NCBI RefSeq assembly: GCF_001557875.1
Contig: NZ_LNRF01000009.1
Location: 1-64,000 of the forward strand
Reading direction: 5' to 3'
Length of the DNA stretch: 64,000 nt
Origin: Vibrio splendidus
GTDB lineage: Bacteria; Pseudomonadota; Gammaproteobacteria; Enterobacterales; Vibrionaceae
Made by a program: the position numbers and the translations under genes. Shown piece by piece: positions 53,943-62,231 of this stretch. Positions within the stretch are counted from its first letter, which is position 1. The number at the start of each line of letters is the position of its first letter. The notes under the pieces were generated by a model. It was given only the letters and a program-made list of their open reading frames with translations. It was not told the DNA's origin and made no database searches.

Positions 53943-54365
53943 TTATAATTCAGAGTATGACAAAACTACTTCTCTGTCTCGAATTGGATCAAATTCGATC
54001 AAGAATACCGTTTGCCACTTGCCCAGTAAAAGTTCGCCATCCTCAACAGGGATAGTCTCAGAAGTAGGGAAACCAAGTTGCTTCATATGAGAGTGTCCAT
54101 TGATTCTTTCATGAATTGGAACATCTCTGATCTCAATTTTATCGTGCATATATTTATGCCCGTTATTAAACTGGCGATCAAGGTAATCGTTAATATCAGC
54201 TAACAAAAGTAGCTCATTTTCTAAGATTTTAATTGAACATGTTGTATGCCTAACATAAATGTTAAGCATGCCGTGTCCTGACTTGTCTTTAACAAATTCC
54301 TTTGCAATATCATTTAAATCAGTAAACTGCTTTTCTGTATTGATTGTTATTGATTTTCTATTCAC
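53943..54365 (-). CDS. YjbQ/UPF0047 family protein
   Basis: The 140-aa single-domain protein matches UPF0047: YVRHTTCSIKILENE in the middle, then NGHSHMKQLGFPTSETIPV, LLLGKWQTVFLIEFD near the end. Conserved His residues could bind metal. E. coli YjbQ has weak thiamine-phosphate synthase activity in suppressor tests, but its real role is unknown. Its place within a capsule operon, overlapping the SDR gene by 8 bases, points to a task in capsule synthesis. Confidence 0.88.
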   Translation of the reverse strand: MNRKSITINTEKQFTDLNDIAKEFVKDKSGHGMLNIYVRHTTCSIKILENELLLLADINDYLDRQFNNGHKYMHDKIEIRDVPIHERINGHSHMKQLGFPTSETIPVEDGELLLGKWQTVFLIEFDPIRDREVVLSYSEL

Positions 54366-54975
54366 TTATTAAGTCCTTTACATTATTTAGGTTTACATCA
54401 ATATTAGTACCGACTTCATACTTTCCGTCTATTGCTTTACCAACAACTAGCGCGAAATCGTCAGGGTCCATCAGCCCAGATTGATCTTCATCTGGGAAAA
54501 GTGCTTTTCTCATTTTTGATATAGTTCGGCCTGGCGATAATGTAAGTACATCAATACCTTCATCAGCCCAACAACTGGTTGCCATTATCAAGCCAGCCTT
54601 AGAGGCGCAGTAAGACGTCCACTCGCCTCTAGCCTTCGTTCCTGCAGAAGAACCAATATTAATAATTTTAACATCATTGTTAGCCTTTACTGCCGCCATA
54701 TTGATATTGAACACTGCCGTAAGGTTTATATCCAATGTGTTCTTATCTAATTCAAATAAGCCTTCTCGAGCACTATTAACCTTAATATAGCCTGCATTAT
54801 TAATAACAATGTCAGGGCATAATTCTGAGATAAATTTCTCTGTGAAAGAGAAATCTGTGACATCAAGCTCAGTACGTGATGGAGAATAAATCTCGTACTT
54901 GTTCCCACTTTTTTTTAAGTACTCAGAAATTGATTTTGCGATATCACCGCTTCCGCCAGTTATTAAAACCTTCAT
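54358..54975 (-). CDS. short-chain dehydrogenase/reductase
   Basis: The 205-aa classical SDR has LITGGSGDIAKS for NAD(P), NNAG, the Ser in NIGSSAG, and the YxxxK motif YCASKAG. It lies three bases after the IspD/TarI-like gene. In H. influenzae Bcs1/Acs1 a TarI-like domain is fused to an SDR to make CDP-ribitol from ribulose 5-phosphate. Here the two parts appear as separate genes, so a ribulose-5-phosphate reductase role is a fair inference. Confidence 0.82.
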   Translation of the reverse strand: MKVLITGGSGDIAKSISEYLKKSGNKYEIYSPSRTELDVTDFSFTEKFISELCPDIVINNAGYIKVNSAREGLFELDKNTLDINLTAVFNINMAAVKANNDVKIINIGSSAGTKARGEWTSYCASKAGLIMATSCWADEGIDVLTLSPGRTISKMRKALFPDEDQSGLMDPDDFALVVGKAIDGKYEVGTNIDVNLNNVKDLISE

Positions 54976-54978
54976 TGT

Positions 54979-55569
54979 CTATTCCTCTTCTAACATCTTC
55001 AAAATTGTATGATAATCATTTTTATAAGTGACTTTTAAAAGATTTGCACCACCCAGTAGCAATTGAGGCCTGATACCATGAAACTCAAACATTACTCGGG
55101 TTTCATCAGTCATATCGACAAAGTTTCCACTATCATAAGCTTCTTTCAACAGCTTGTAGTCGAATGACTGAGGTGTCTGAAGGTTACAGTACATCTCACG
55201 GTTTAGGTAATCCCCATTTTTAGAGATCACTGTATCAACCAGTTCGTTATAGAAAGATACTGATGAATAGGCATTCTCCATCAAAGCATTTATCTGTTCA
55301 ACTTTAATCAAAGGGCGAGCAGCCTCCAAAATCACGACTCGTTTTATCGATTCAGGTAACTTTGACAAACCAATTCTTACAGATTCAGTACGGGTCTCTC
55401 CACCTGGTAAATCCTCACCAACGACAATTATGGCGTCTCTACCAACTAACTCTAGAGCTTTATCTAGAACCACTTGCCACAGCATTTTTCCATCAAGCTT
55501 CAGCTCTTGTTTCCGGCCACCAAATCGCGAACCCTTTCCTGCTGAAAGTATAATTACACCAATATCCAC
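54979..55569 (-). CDS. IspD/TarI-like cytidylyltransferase
   Basis: The 196-aa enzyme has VIILSAGKGSRFGGRKQELK, the GETRTESVRIGL motif (CTP site), EAARPLIK, LQTPQSFDY and DMTDETRV. These are the landmarks of the IspD/TarI group. It is shorter than IspD and sits in a capsule operon, so a polyol-phosphate substrate (ribitol-5-P or similar) is more likely than MEP. GTG 55569 has AAGGA upstream. It begins five bases after the TagF-like gene. Confidence 0.85.
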   Translation of the reverse strand: MDIGVIILSAGKGSRFGGRKQELKLDGKMLWQVVLDKALELVGRDAIIVVGEDLPGGETRTESVRIGLSKLPESIKRVVILEAARPLIKVEQINALMENAYSSVSFYNELVDTVISKNGDYLNREMYCNLQTPQSFDYKLLKEAYDSGNFVDMTDETRVMFEFHGIRPQLLLGGANLLKVTYKNDYHTILKMLEEE

Positions 55570-55573
55570 AACA

Positions 55574-57718
55574 CTAGTTCCTTTCTTCTACAATGCTTTC
55601 TATAAATTGCTTAACTCTTAACTTACTATTGCCGTCACAAGCTGATAAATGATAATCCTTAAACGAATAATAATTATCCCGTTTTCTTTTGTTACGGAAA
55701 GAATCTAAAACTGCAGTTATACAGCTAGATTCAACTATATCTCCAGGAAAATCTGAACGAAAATCGAATAAAAATTGATTTTGGTAAGTATCAACATCAC
55801 TTGCGATAGATAAAACAGGTAAATCCATTAAGATAGCATAAAAAATAATAGAAGAATAATCTGTTGCGACGACATCTGCCACACAATTTAATGAAAATAG
55901 AGATTCCCTGCTCATATCAATAATATTATCAAAACTGGTCACGTCGGTGCAACATTCCCCTCTGTCTAAGCGGTTAATTATACTAGGGTGATGTTTGTAA
56001 ATAATAACTTCATCGTTTTGCAGAGAACTGGACAAACTACTCCAGTCTAATCCAGTAAATAACTCAGGGCCACCTAATCCTTTACGATAAGTAGGACAAT
56101 ATAAATATATTTTTTTCCCTATAAGACTCTGGTTACGCCTAAAAAAATCATGCTTACATTCTTCGACCTTCGATACATCAAAATATTCATCCGTAGAGAC
56201 ACAACCTAAGCTAACGACATCCTTCCTCACTGAAAAATTACGATGTATGATGTGTTCTATACTCTTTGATGATGAAACAAAATACCCAGATCCTTTAACA
56301 ACAATTTTCTTAAATGCCCCAGGGGCATGCCATAACTGAATATGGTTTATATTTTTATTACTATCGATGAAATTCCTATTATTAATACTAGTAACAACAA
56401 CCTTCGACAGCTTTGATAAGATTAAGAACTTTACTTTATTTAAAAAATCATTAGATAGTACGTGATATTTATATCTAAGTTTACTTTCGTCATGAAAATA
56501 ACCTAAGAAGTATATATCTAAGTTTCTCATATTTATAGAGTCTACAAACAAAACATCTATTGGTTTGAAATTTAATTCAATAGCATAAAGAAAGTCAAAC
56601 AGCTTCCTCTTCAGTTTAGCCATATTAAATCGATTCCTTGTTGCACTAAGCCTTTGAATAATTGTTCTTTTTCTCGGTTGCTTGGACCTAGCCTTATCAC
56701 AAAAAAAACTAGCATAGTTAATTATATATTCTTCTTCATTTCTATCTACCTTTATCAAATCTCTATAGTCAGATTTATACATAGAAACAAAATAGAAGCT
56801 TCTGCAAATAAAATTACGCCAAGGATTTCTTTTTCTATATACCGATTCCAACTTTAAAGGGAATGTATAGCCTGGAATATTAAAATAGCGCTCATACGTA
56901 AACATTGCTGTAGAAGATAGAGATATAACCCCAAGAAAGTCTCTATCTGTCTCACAAATCTCAAATTGAGTCCACCCATCGTGAAACAATAAAAATTTAT
57001 CCCGGCAGTCAATTGGGAGACGATTAAAAATACATTTATAAAAATTTTCACCTCGATCTTTAAAGTATACGTTTATCCCTTTACGTATTATCTCTTCAAT
57101 AACTTTAGATTGAATATTTAGATATTCTCCCTGATCGAAAAATGGAATTGAAGTGAAAAGAAAAATAACTGAATTATCTTCAATCTGTTTCGGTTCGACT
57201 TTTAACTTTGACCTAATCTCAGATATTGTAGTTTTTACAAAGCTATCATCAAACCAAGTTATATTTTTAGAGTGTCTATAGTTGACGAGAGGTGGATGAA
57301 GTGGCAAAAAATAACAATGATCAAAATCGTTTATTGTATCTGCGTACCTCTGGCTATTTAAATTAGCTAATCCATCAAAAATTATTCTAGTTTTTATATT
57401 ATGATTAACATTTTTAAATAGTTTTGTAATTGAGCCATTTTGAGCCCACACTTCATCATAATGACCAATTTCTATATCCAAATTCCCTTTATTAGTCATG
57501 CTTAAAAAGTCAACATACTCAAAATTAACGCAACTAAATAACACCTCACATTGATTTCTAAAGTATTCTATCTGTTCTGAATCTTTAGTTTCCCCTGCAT
57601 TTAGAGTGATACAACATGTCACGTCATAGTCATCATTAAGATACCTATATAACAAATAACTTGTTATAACTTTTAAATCTCTACACCCTACAATTATTAC
57701 TTTATTTTTCATATTCAT
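55574..57718 (-). CDS. two-domain protein with TagF-like polyol-phosphate transferase
   Basis: The 714-aa protein has two parts. Residues about 1-350 form a region resembling GT52/polysialyltransferase-like folds (IFDGLANLNS, VYFKDRGENF, SLSSTAMFTYERYF). Residues about 385-700 form a CDP-glycerol glycerophosphotransferase (TagF) domain with HLWHAPG-like IQLWHAPGAFKK, LYCPTYRKG, IYKHHPSI and DYSSIIFYAI. TagF-type domains polymerise or add glycerol- or ribitol-phosphate. It overlaps the ABC ATPase gene by 17 bases. The product suggests a teichoic-acid-like capsule with both sugar and polyol phosphate. Confidence 0.8.
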   Translation of the reverse strand: MNMKNKVIIVGCRDLKVITSYLLYRYLNDDYDVTCCITLNAGETKDSEQIEYFRNQCEVLFSCVNFEYVDFLSMTNKGNLDIEIGHYDEVWAQNGSITKLFKNVNHNIKTRIIFDGLANLNSQRYADTINDFDHCYFLPLHPPLVNYRHSKNITWFDDSFVKTTISEIRSKLKVEPKQIEDNSVIFLFTSIPFFDQGEYLNIQSKVIEEIIRKGINVYFKDRGENFYKCIFNRLPIDCRDKFLLFHDGWTQFEICETDRDFLGVISLSSTAMFTYERYFNIPGYTFPLKLESVYRKRNPWRNFICRSFYFVSMYKSDYRDLIKVDRNEEEYIINYASFFCDKARSKQPRKRTIIQRLSATRNRFNMAKLKRKLFDFLYAIELNFKPIDVLFVDSINMRNLDIYFLGYFHDESKLRYKYHVLSNDFLNKVKFLILSKLSKVVVTSINNRNFIDSNKNINHIQLWHAPGAFKKIVVKGSGYFVSSSKSIEHIIHRNFSVRKDVVSLGCVSTDEYFDVSKVEECKHDFFRRNQSLIGKKIYLYCPTYRKGLGGPELFTGLDWSSLSSSLQNDEVIIYKHHPSIINRLDRGECCTDVTSFDNIIDMSRESLFSLNCVADVVATDYSSIIFYAILMDLPVLSIASDVDTYQNQFLFDFRSDFPGDIVESSCITAVLDSFRNKRKRDNYYSFKDYHLSACDGNSKLRVKQFIESIVEERN

Positions 57719-58385
57719 AAATTACTTTATCTGCATCACCGATCTGACGAACTACTCCATCATCAATCCAAATAACTCTATCGCATAATCTCTTAATTTG
57801 ATTTGCTGAGTGACTGACAAATACTACGGTTTGATCGCTATTAATTTTCTCTACCATAACCGATTCGGCTTTTTTCCTAAACTTAGCATCGCCAACACTT
57901 AATGCCTCATCAATTAACAATACGTCGGGCTTCATTTGAACTGCTATTGAAAAGCCTAGTTTAGATCTCATACCACTTGAATATGTTTTAACTGGCTGAT
58001 ATATAAAATCTTCAAGCTCAGAGAATTCTATTATTTTATCAATGTTATTTACTACTTCTTTTTGTTCAAAGCCAAGTAGTAGTGATGTGAATAATATATT
58101 ATCGTAACCAGATAATTCTAAATCAAATCCAGCTTGCAAGGTAAGTAAACTTACTGACAAATTTTTCTGATACTTAATACTCCCACTATCTGGAGAATAT
58201 ATCTTTGATAGTAACTTTAGTAGTGTTGATTTACCTGTGCCATTTCTACCAATTATGCCTAGCGTTTCACCCTTAATAACATCAAAACTAATATCTTTTA
58301 GTGGTTGATAGTAATCCGAACCCTTCATTTTTCTTTTTAACTTATAACGCACTGAAACTTTATTCAACTCAATCAAACAAGTCAT
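57702..58385 (-). CDS. ABC transporter ATPase for polysaccharide export (KpsT/Wzt-like)
   Basis: The 227-aa ATPase has Walker A GRNGTGKST, signature YSSGMRSKLGFSI, Walker B DVLLIDEALSVGD and the switch His in VFVSHSA. The DEALSVGD and short length match KpsT/TagH-like exporters of capsule and teichoic acid. No carboxy-terminal glycan-binding domain is present, unlike O9a-type Wzt. It pairs with the permease three bases upstream. Confidence 0.93.
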   Translation of the reverse strand: MTCLIELNKVSVRYKLKRKMKGSDYYQPLKDISFDVIKGETLGIIGRNGTGKSTLLKLLSKIYSPDSGSIKYQKNLSVSLLTLQAGFDLELSGYDNILFTSLLLGFEQKEVVNNIDKIIEFSELEDFIYQPVKTYSSGMRSKLGFSIAVQMKPDVLLIDEALSVGDAKFRKKAESVMVEKINSDQTVVFVSHSANQIKRLCDRVIWIDDGVVRQIGDADKVIYEYEK

Positions 58386-58387
58386 AA

Positions 58388-59155
58388 TTACCTCATAATT
58401 TCTCGAGTAAGCTTCTCATCATTATTTTTAAACAGTAAAAAGGTAAATAATATCAGGGCAGTAGATGTTAAAGATAAAATTAACATTGACATAAATGAAG
58501 GAGAAGATTTAAAAATCAAAACATCTCTATACATATTTACTAAAATAGCAATAGGATTGTAATCAAAGAACCAATGATATTCTTCAGGGATCTTAGATAT
58601 TGGATAAACAACTCCACTTATGTACATAAGTACACGCATCCCACTAGGGATTAGCATATTAAAATCTCTAAAAAAGGTGGTTATATATGCAGATATCAGC
58701 GAACAAGCACTAACAAATAGCATTTGAACGCCTAACAGCAATATCACCCAAGACCAATGAAAGTCAGGGAAATATCCAGAGAAGATTAGCATTGAAAATA
58801 GTAGTAAGAACGAAACACATTGCTGGAAAGCTTCCTGGGTACACGTTACAAAAACAAAGAAGCTTTTCGAAATAGCTATTTGAGAAGATAGCCCTTTACC
58901 TTTAACTATCGATAGCGAAGAACGAGAAACGGCTCTTTGAAACCATAACCATGGTACTAATCCAGTCAATAGATAAGCAGCAAAGTTATCTGTACCCTTT
59001 TTTAAAAATATTCCAAATACAACATAATAAACCATCATGAATAACAACGGTTCAATAACCAACCATAAATAATTAAGTCGATTCTGACTCATTTCAGACT
59101 TTATGTTTAATCTAGATTTCAAAAAAACCAGATAAGTAAACTTTTTAATATTCAT
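58388..59155 (-). CDS. ABC-2 type polysaccharide export permease (KpsM-like)
   Basis: The 255-aa protein has six hydrophobic segments and the family markers SRLNIKSEMSQNRLNYLWLV, IEPLLFMMVYYVVFG and FDYNPIAILVNMYRDVL. It forms the membrane channel with the ATPase. ATG 59155 is preferred to TTG 59158. No KpsE/KpsD genes are in view; they could lie beyond the window, or the product may use Wza/Wzc. Confidence 0.92.
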   Translation of the reverse strand: MNIKKFTYLVFLKSRLNIKSEMSQNRLNYLWLVIEPLLFMMVYYVVFGIFLKKGTDNFAAYLLTGLVPWLWFQRAVSRSSLSIVKGKGLSSQIAISKSFFVFVTCTQEAFQQCVSFLLLFSMLIFSGYFPDFHWSWVILLLGVQMLFVSACSLISAYITTFFRDFNMLIPSGMRVLMYISGVVYPISKIPEEYHWFFDYNPIAILVNMYRDVLIFKSSPSFMSMLILSLTSTALILFTFLLFKNNDEKLTREIMR

Positions 59156-59163
59156 CAATAATA

Positions 59164-59183
59164 AAGCCGATATAACTCGGCTT
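59164..59183 (-). terminator. hairpin between lipoyl-acyltransferase and ABC permease genes
   Basis: The stem AAGCCGA / TCGGCTT has a 6-base loop and is followed by TTATTATTG on the minus strand. It is weak as a terminator and may set a lower expression level for downstream genes. Confidence 0.45.
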
Positions 59184-59205
59184 CCTTTAAAATAAATTTA
59201 TGAAA

Positions 59206-60309
59206 TTAACCATTTTTACTTGTCAAATTCGACATATTAGCAACAAAGCTATCACTATCTAACGAAAAGTCAGCAAAAAGTGTAGAGTTCATACCAACTA
59301 AGCAATTATCTCCAATCTTCACATTACCACCAAGAACTGCTCCTGGAGCAATATGAGTGTTATCTCCGATTGTACAATCATGACTCACAATAGCACCAGA
59401 GTTAATAATCACGCCTTTACCTAATTTCACATTGTTTCCAATAATTGCACCTTGCGCTACCTGAGTCCCTTCTCCGATATTTGCAGTTGGCTCAATCATA
59501 GCTGAACGATGAACTATGTTAACGGCTTCAATACCTGACTCATTAATGAGGTTTATCAGTTTCTGTCTAGATTTGCATACTCGTTTGTCTTTAAAGCTAT
59601 AACCTATCGCAATCTTCACTCCTTTCGTATGCAAAGATTGTAGGCTCATTAGACTCAACTGATCTTCGGTAGCTATAACTTCTATACCATTGACAGCTGC
59701 ACCAACTAATTTTTTATCATGCGTTATTATACCAACCAAATTTCTTCTTTCGTTTAATTGATTATTAAGAATGGTATGTAATGTATTTGCATGAAGACCA
59801 GTACCAACAAATAAAATATTTTCATGACTAGCTTTTAAGTTTCGATCAATTATATCTAAATTCATTGGTTCCTTACTAAGAGATAGTAAATGCTGCAACA
59901 CAAGATTCTCATTTATTAATCCTTTGTGCTTTACTTCACTGATAGAGATACCGTGCTCATTTATCAATTGGTTTGCTGCTTTAGAGATAATAACATCCTC
60001 GACAGCCTCAATTACATTCGATTCAAGTGATTCAATTTCATTCTTATTATCATTACTTGAGAAACTCTCATCGCTCCATATTCTAGCAATGATTGAACCG
60101 ACTTCAACTTCATCATCTTCCTTACATAGTAACTCAATATAGCCACAAACTGGTGCTGAAACAGAGACGATTGATTTAGATGTCTCGAGGCTAATGAAAT
60201 CTGCACCTTCCTCAATATACTCTCCAGTTGAGCATTCGATATCTTGGACAACAACAAAAGTATCATTAATCACTTCTGTCGGTGTTAAAATTTCCGCTAA
60301 TAACGACAT
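59206..60309 (-). CDS. E2-like chimera: lipoyl domain, E1/E3-binding domain, PglD/NeuD sugar acyltransferase
   Basis: The 367-aa protein has four parts. Residues 1-80 form a biotinyl/lipoyl domain with K45 in ETSKSIVSV as probable lipoylation site. Residues about 107-142 (IISKAANQLINEHGISISEV then KHKGLI) match a peripheral subunit-binding domain, which in E2 enzymes holds E1 or E3. From about 163 a PglD/NeuD Rossmann domain (ILFVGTGLHANTL) begins. From about 268 to the end comes a left-handed beta-helix with hexapeptide repeats and catalytic H310 in VSHDCTIGD. The usual E2 core (HxxxDG) is absent. The ATG overlaps the stop of the E1 gene. Function is inferred: acyl transfer from lipoate to sugar. 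Confidence 0.82.
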   Translation of the reverse strand: MSLLAEILTPTEVINDTFVVVQDIECSTGEYIEEGADFISLETSKSIVSVSAPVCGYIELLCKEDDEVEVGSIIARIWSDESFSSNDNKNEIESLESNVIEAVEDVIISKAANQLINEHGISISEVKHKGLINENLVLQHLLSLSKEPMNLDIIDRNLKASHENILFVGTGLHANTLHTILNNQLNERRNLVGIITHDKKLVGAAVNGIEVIATEDQLSLMSLQSLHTKGVKIAIGYSFKDKRVCKSRQKLINLINESGIEAVNIVHRSAMIEPTANIGEGTQVAQGAIIGNNVKLGKGVIINSGAIVSHDCTIGDNTHIAPGAVLGGNVKIGDNCLVGMNSTLFADFSLDSDSFVANMSNLTSKNG

Positions 60310-62231
60310 TACTTTTCACCTTTAATTATTGTCTGGATAACTTGATTAGAATTCAGTAATGCACTAGCTTCTAAATTCTTCACCGACGGGATTGGGATTG
60401 GCAACGAGCCTATGCGTTTTGTTCTAACATTTTCACAAGATTCATGAATTGCCGAAGATACTTCACTGCCAAAGCCTCCAATTAAAGAACCTTCTTCCAA
60501 AATATATACTGCGTTTGTTAGCTTAGCTGATTCTATAATTTCCGATATGTCTAATGGAGATAGCTGTGAAGGTATAATAACCTCAGCCGCAATATCATAT
60601 TCAGTAAATAGTTCATGGATAACGCTTTCAGCAATCGAAGCTGCACCGCCATAAGACACGATTGTAATATCTGGGGACATGCCTTTAGGTGAAATTTTTA
60701 CTACTGGATATTGACTATCTGATTGTTGGTAACTGAATCCTAGTTTTGGTTTTGTCAATAATGTAGAACCATAATCAACTTTATTTTCAATTACGATTAC
60801 TGGGTGAATTTCTTTATCAACAGAGTCATAAATATACTTGGGATCCAAAAATTTGTTTAGTGCAACGGTTTTAACATTATCAATTCCTATTAGAAACTTA
60901 TCTAACGTCTGAGAATGAGTTGGACCATAACCTCTCCCCCCCCCCATTGGAGTGCGTATAACTAACGGGCACGTAATCTGTTTGTTATACATATGATAGA
61001 ATTTAGACGCATGATTCACTATTTGATCCAAAGCGAGTAGAACGAAATCGCCAAACATAATCTCAGCATATGGCTTCATCCCTGATAGTGCTAACCCGTT
61101 TGATACTCCAACTAACCCAGCTTCGCTAATAGGTGTACTTAATACTCTTTCAGGGAAGTCAACAGATAAATCTTTAGCTACTTTAAATGCGCCTCCGTAC
61201 GGTGACAGTACGTCTTCTCCAATAAATACAGAACGCTCATTGGCCATTATTTCTTTAATGGTCAAATTCAAACGGTCAACCATTCGCTTTGAACTAGGTT
61301 CAATATCAGTCCACTTGGCAGGCTCAATAAAACCTGGTTCCGAAATTTCAGAGTATTCCTCCAATGACAATTCATTTTTGGAGATCTCATTCAAGATTTC
61401 ATCGATCTGTCGATCAACCGCATCTAGTTCTTCTTGAAATAGCTTCGGGTCATTTTCTTGACAAATATTGATAGGATCTAACTTCGCGTATTTCTCAACT
61501 TCAGATACTTCTCTAGTGTCATCTCCTTTAGAGTGAGGTGCTAAGCGATAAGTTTTTACATGGAAAAAGATTGGCTGATTAGTTTTTCGAACCTCATCAT
61601 ATGCAACCTTTGCGTCAGAAATTAACTTTTCAAATTCCCATGTGTTACCACTTCGATATTCAAGTCCAAAGCCTTCTGCACGAGATTTCAAATCGCCAGC
61701 AAAACTATCTTCTTTTACTGTAGTCTGCGCATAACCATTATCCTCGCACACGATAACTAGTGGTAGTCCCCACTTGCCAGCCATATTCATTGCTTCATAA
61801 ATGACACCTTGTCCTAAGGTCCCATCACCGATAAACACGGTACCAATTCTATTATTTTTCTTTAGTTTATTAGCTAATGCCATACCAGCGGCTACTGGAA
61901 CAATTCCACCTTGTATACCATTTGAAAAAAAATTGCCTTCACAAAGATGTTGACTGCTGCCAACCCCCGAACAAGTGCCTTCTTTTCGCCCCATCAACTC
62001 TGCGAGCAGCCCTTTAGTATCTTTGGTATACGCTAAATAATGTCCGTGGCAACGGTGATTTGAGAAAATAAAGTCATCTTTAGACAATTGGCCAGCAAAC
62101 GCAATAGCAGATAGCTCCTCACCAATACAAGTATGAACTGTGCCATTTAATTGCCCTTGACCAAAGAGCTCTAACAGCTTCTCTTCTGTTCTTCTTATGA
62201 GCAATGCTTCTTTTAAGATTTCTTTTCTCAT
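60309..62231 (-). CDS. fused E1 alpha/beta 2-oxoacid dehydrogenase
   Basis: The 640-aa protein joins both E1 subunits. Residues 1-300 are E1-alpha with the ThDP motif GDGTLGQG (135-142) to N165 (EDNGYAQT). Residues about 315-640 are E1-beta: FIGEDVLSPYGGAFKVAKDL, STPISEAGLVGVSNG, MFGDFVLLALDQI, and a carboxy-terminal EEGSLIGGFGSEV segment. E1 decarboxylates a 2-oxoacid and acylates a lipoyl group. The substrate is unknown (pyruvate or a branched-chain oxoacid are candidates). A G10 tract lies at residues 429-432. One-base overlaps join it to the genes on each side. Confidence 0.9.
   Translation of the reverse strand: MRKEILKEALLIRRTEEKLLELFGQGQLNGTVHTCIGEELSAIAFAGQLSKDDFIFSNHRCHGHYLAYTKDTKGLLAELMGRKEGTCSGVGSSQHLCEGNFFSNGIQGGIVPVAAGMALANKLKKNNRIGTVFIGDGTLGQGVIYEAMNMAGKWGLPLVIVCEDNGYAQTTVKEDSFAGDLKSRAEGFGLEYRSGNTWEFEKLISDAKVAYDEVRKTNQPIFFHVKTYRLAPHSKGDDTREVSEVEKYAKLDPINICQENDPKLFQEELDAVDRQIDEILNEISKNELSLEEYSEISEPGFIEPAKWTDIEPSSKRMVDRLNLTIKEIMANERSVFIGEDVLSPYGGAFKVAKDLSVDFPERVLSTPISEAGLVGVSNGLALSGMKPYAEIMFGDFVLLALDQIVNHASKFYHMYNKQITCPLVIRTPMGGGRGYGPTHSQTLDKFLIGIDNVKTVALNKFLDPKYIYDSVDKEIHPVIVIENKVDYGSTLLTKPKLGFSYQQSDSQYPVVKISPKGMSPDITIVSYGGAASIAESVIHELFTEYDIAAEVIIPSQLSPLDISEIIESAKLTNAVYILEEGSLIGGFGSEVSSAIHESCENVRTKRIGSLPIPIPSVKNLEASALLNSNQVIQTIIKGEK
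60936..60945 (-). repeat. G10 homopolymer inside the E1 gene
   Basis: Ten G on the minus strand encode the PMGGGRG region. The current length keeps the frame open. Runs of this length are unstable during replication, so one-base changes would truncate E1 at about residue 430 or soon after. Confidence 0.9.

Noticed and set aside
54979..55569. IspD of the MEP isoprenoid pathway
   Set aside because: The gene is in a capsule operon with an SDR and a TagF-like enzyme and is short; no ispF or ftsB is adjacent.
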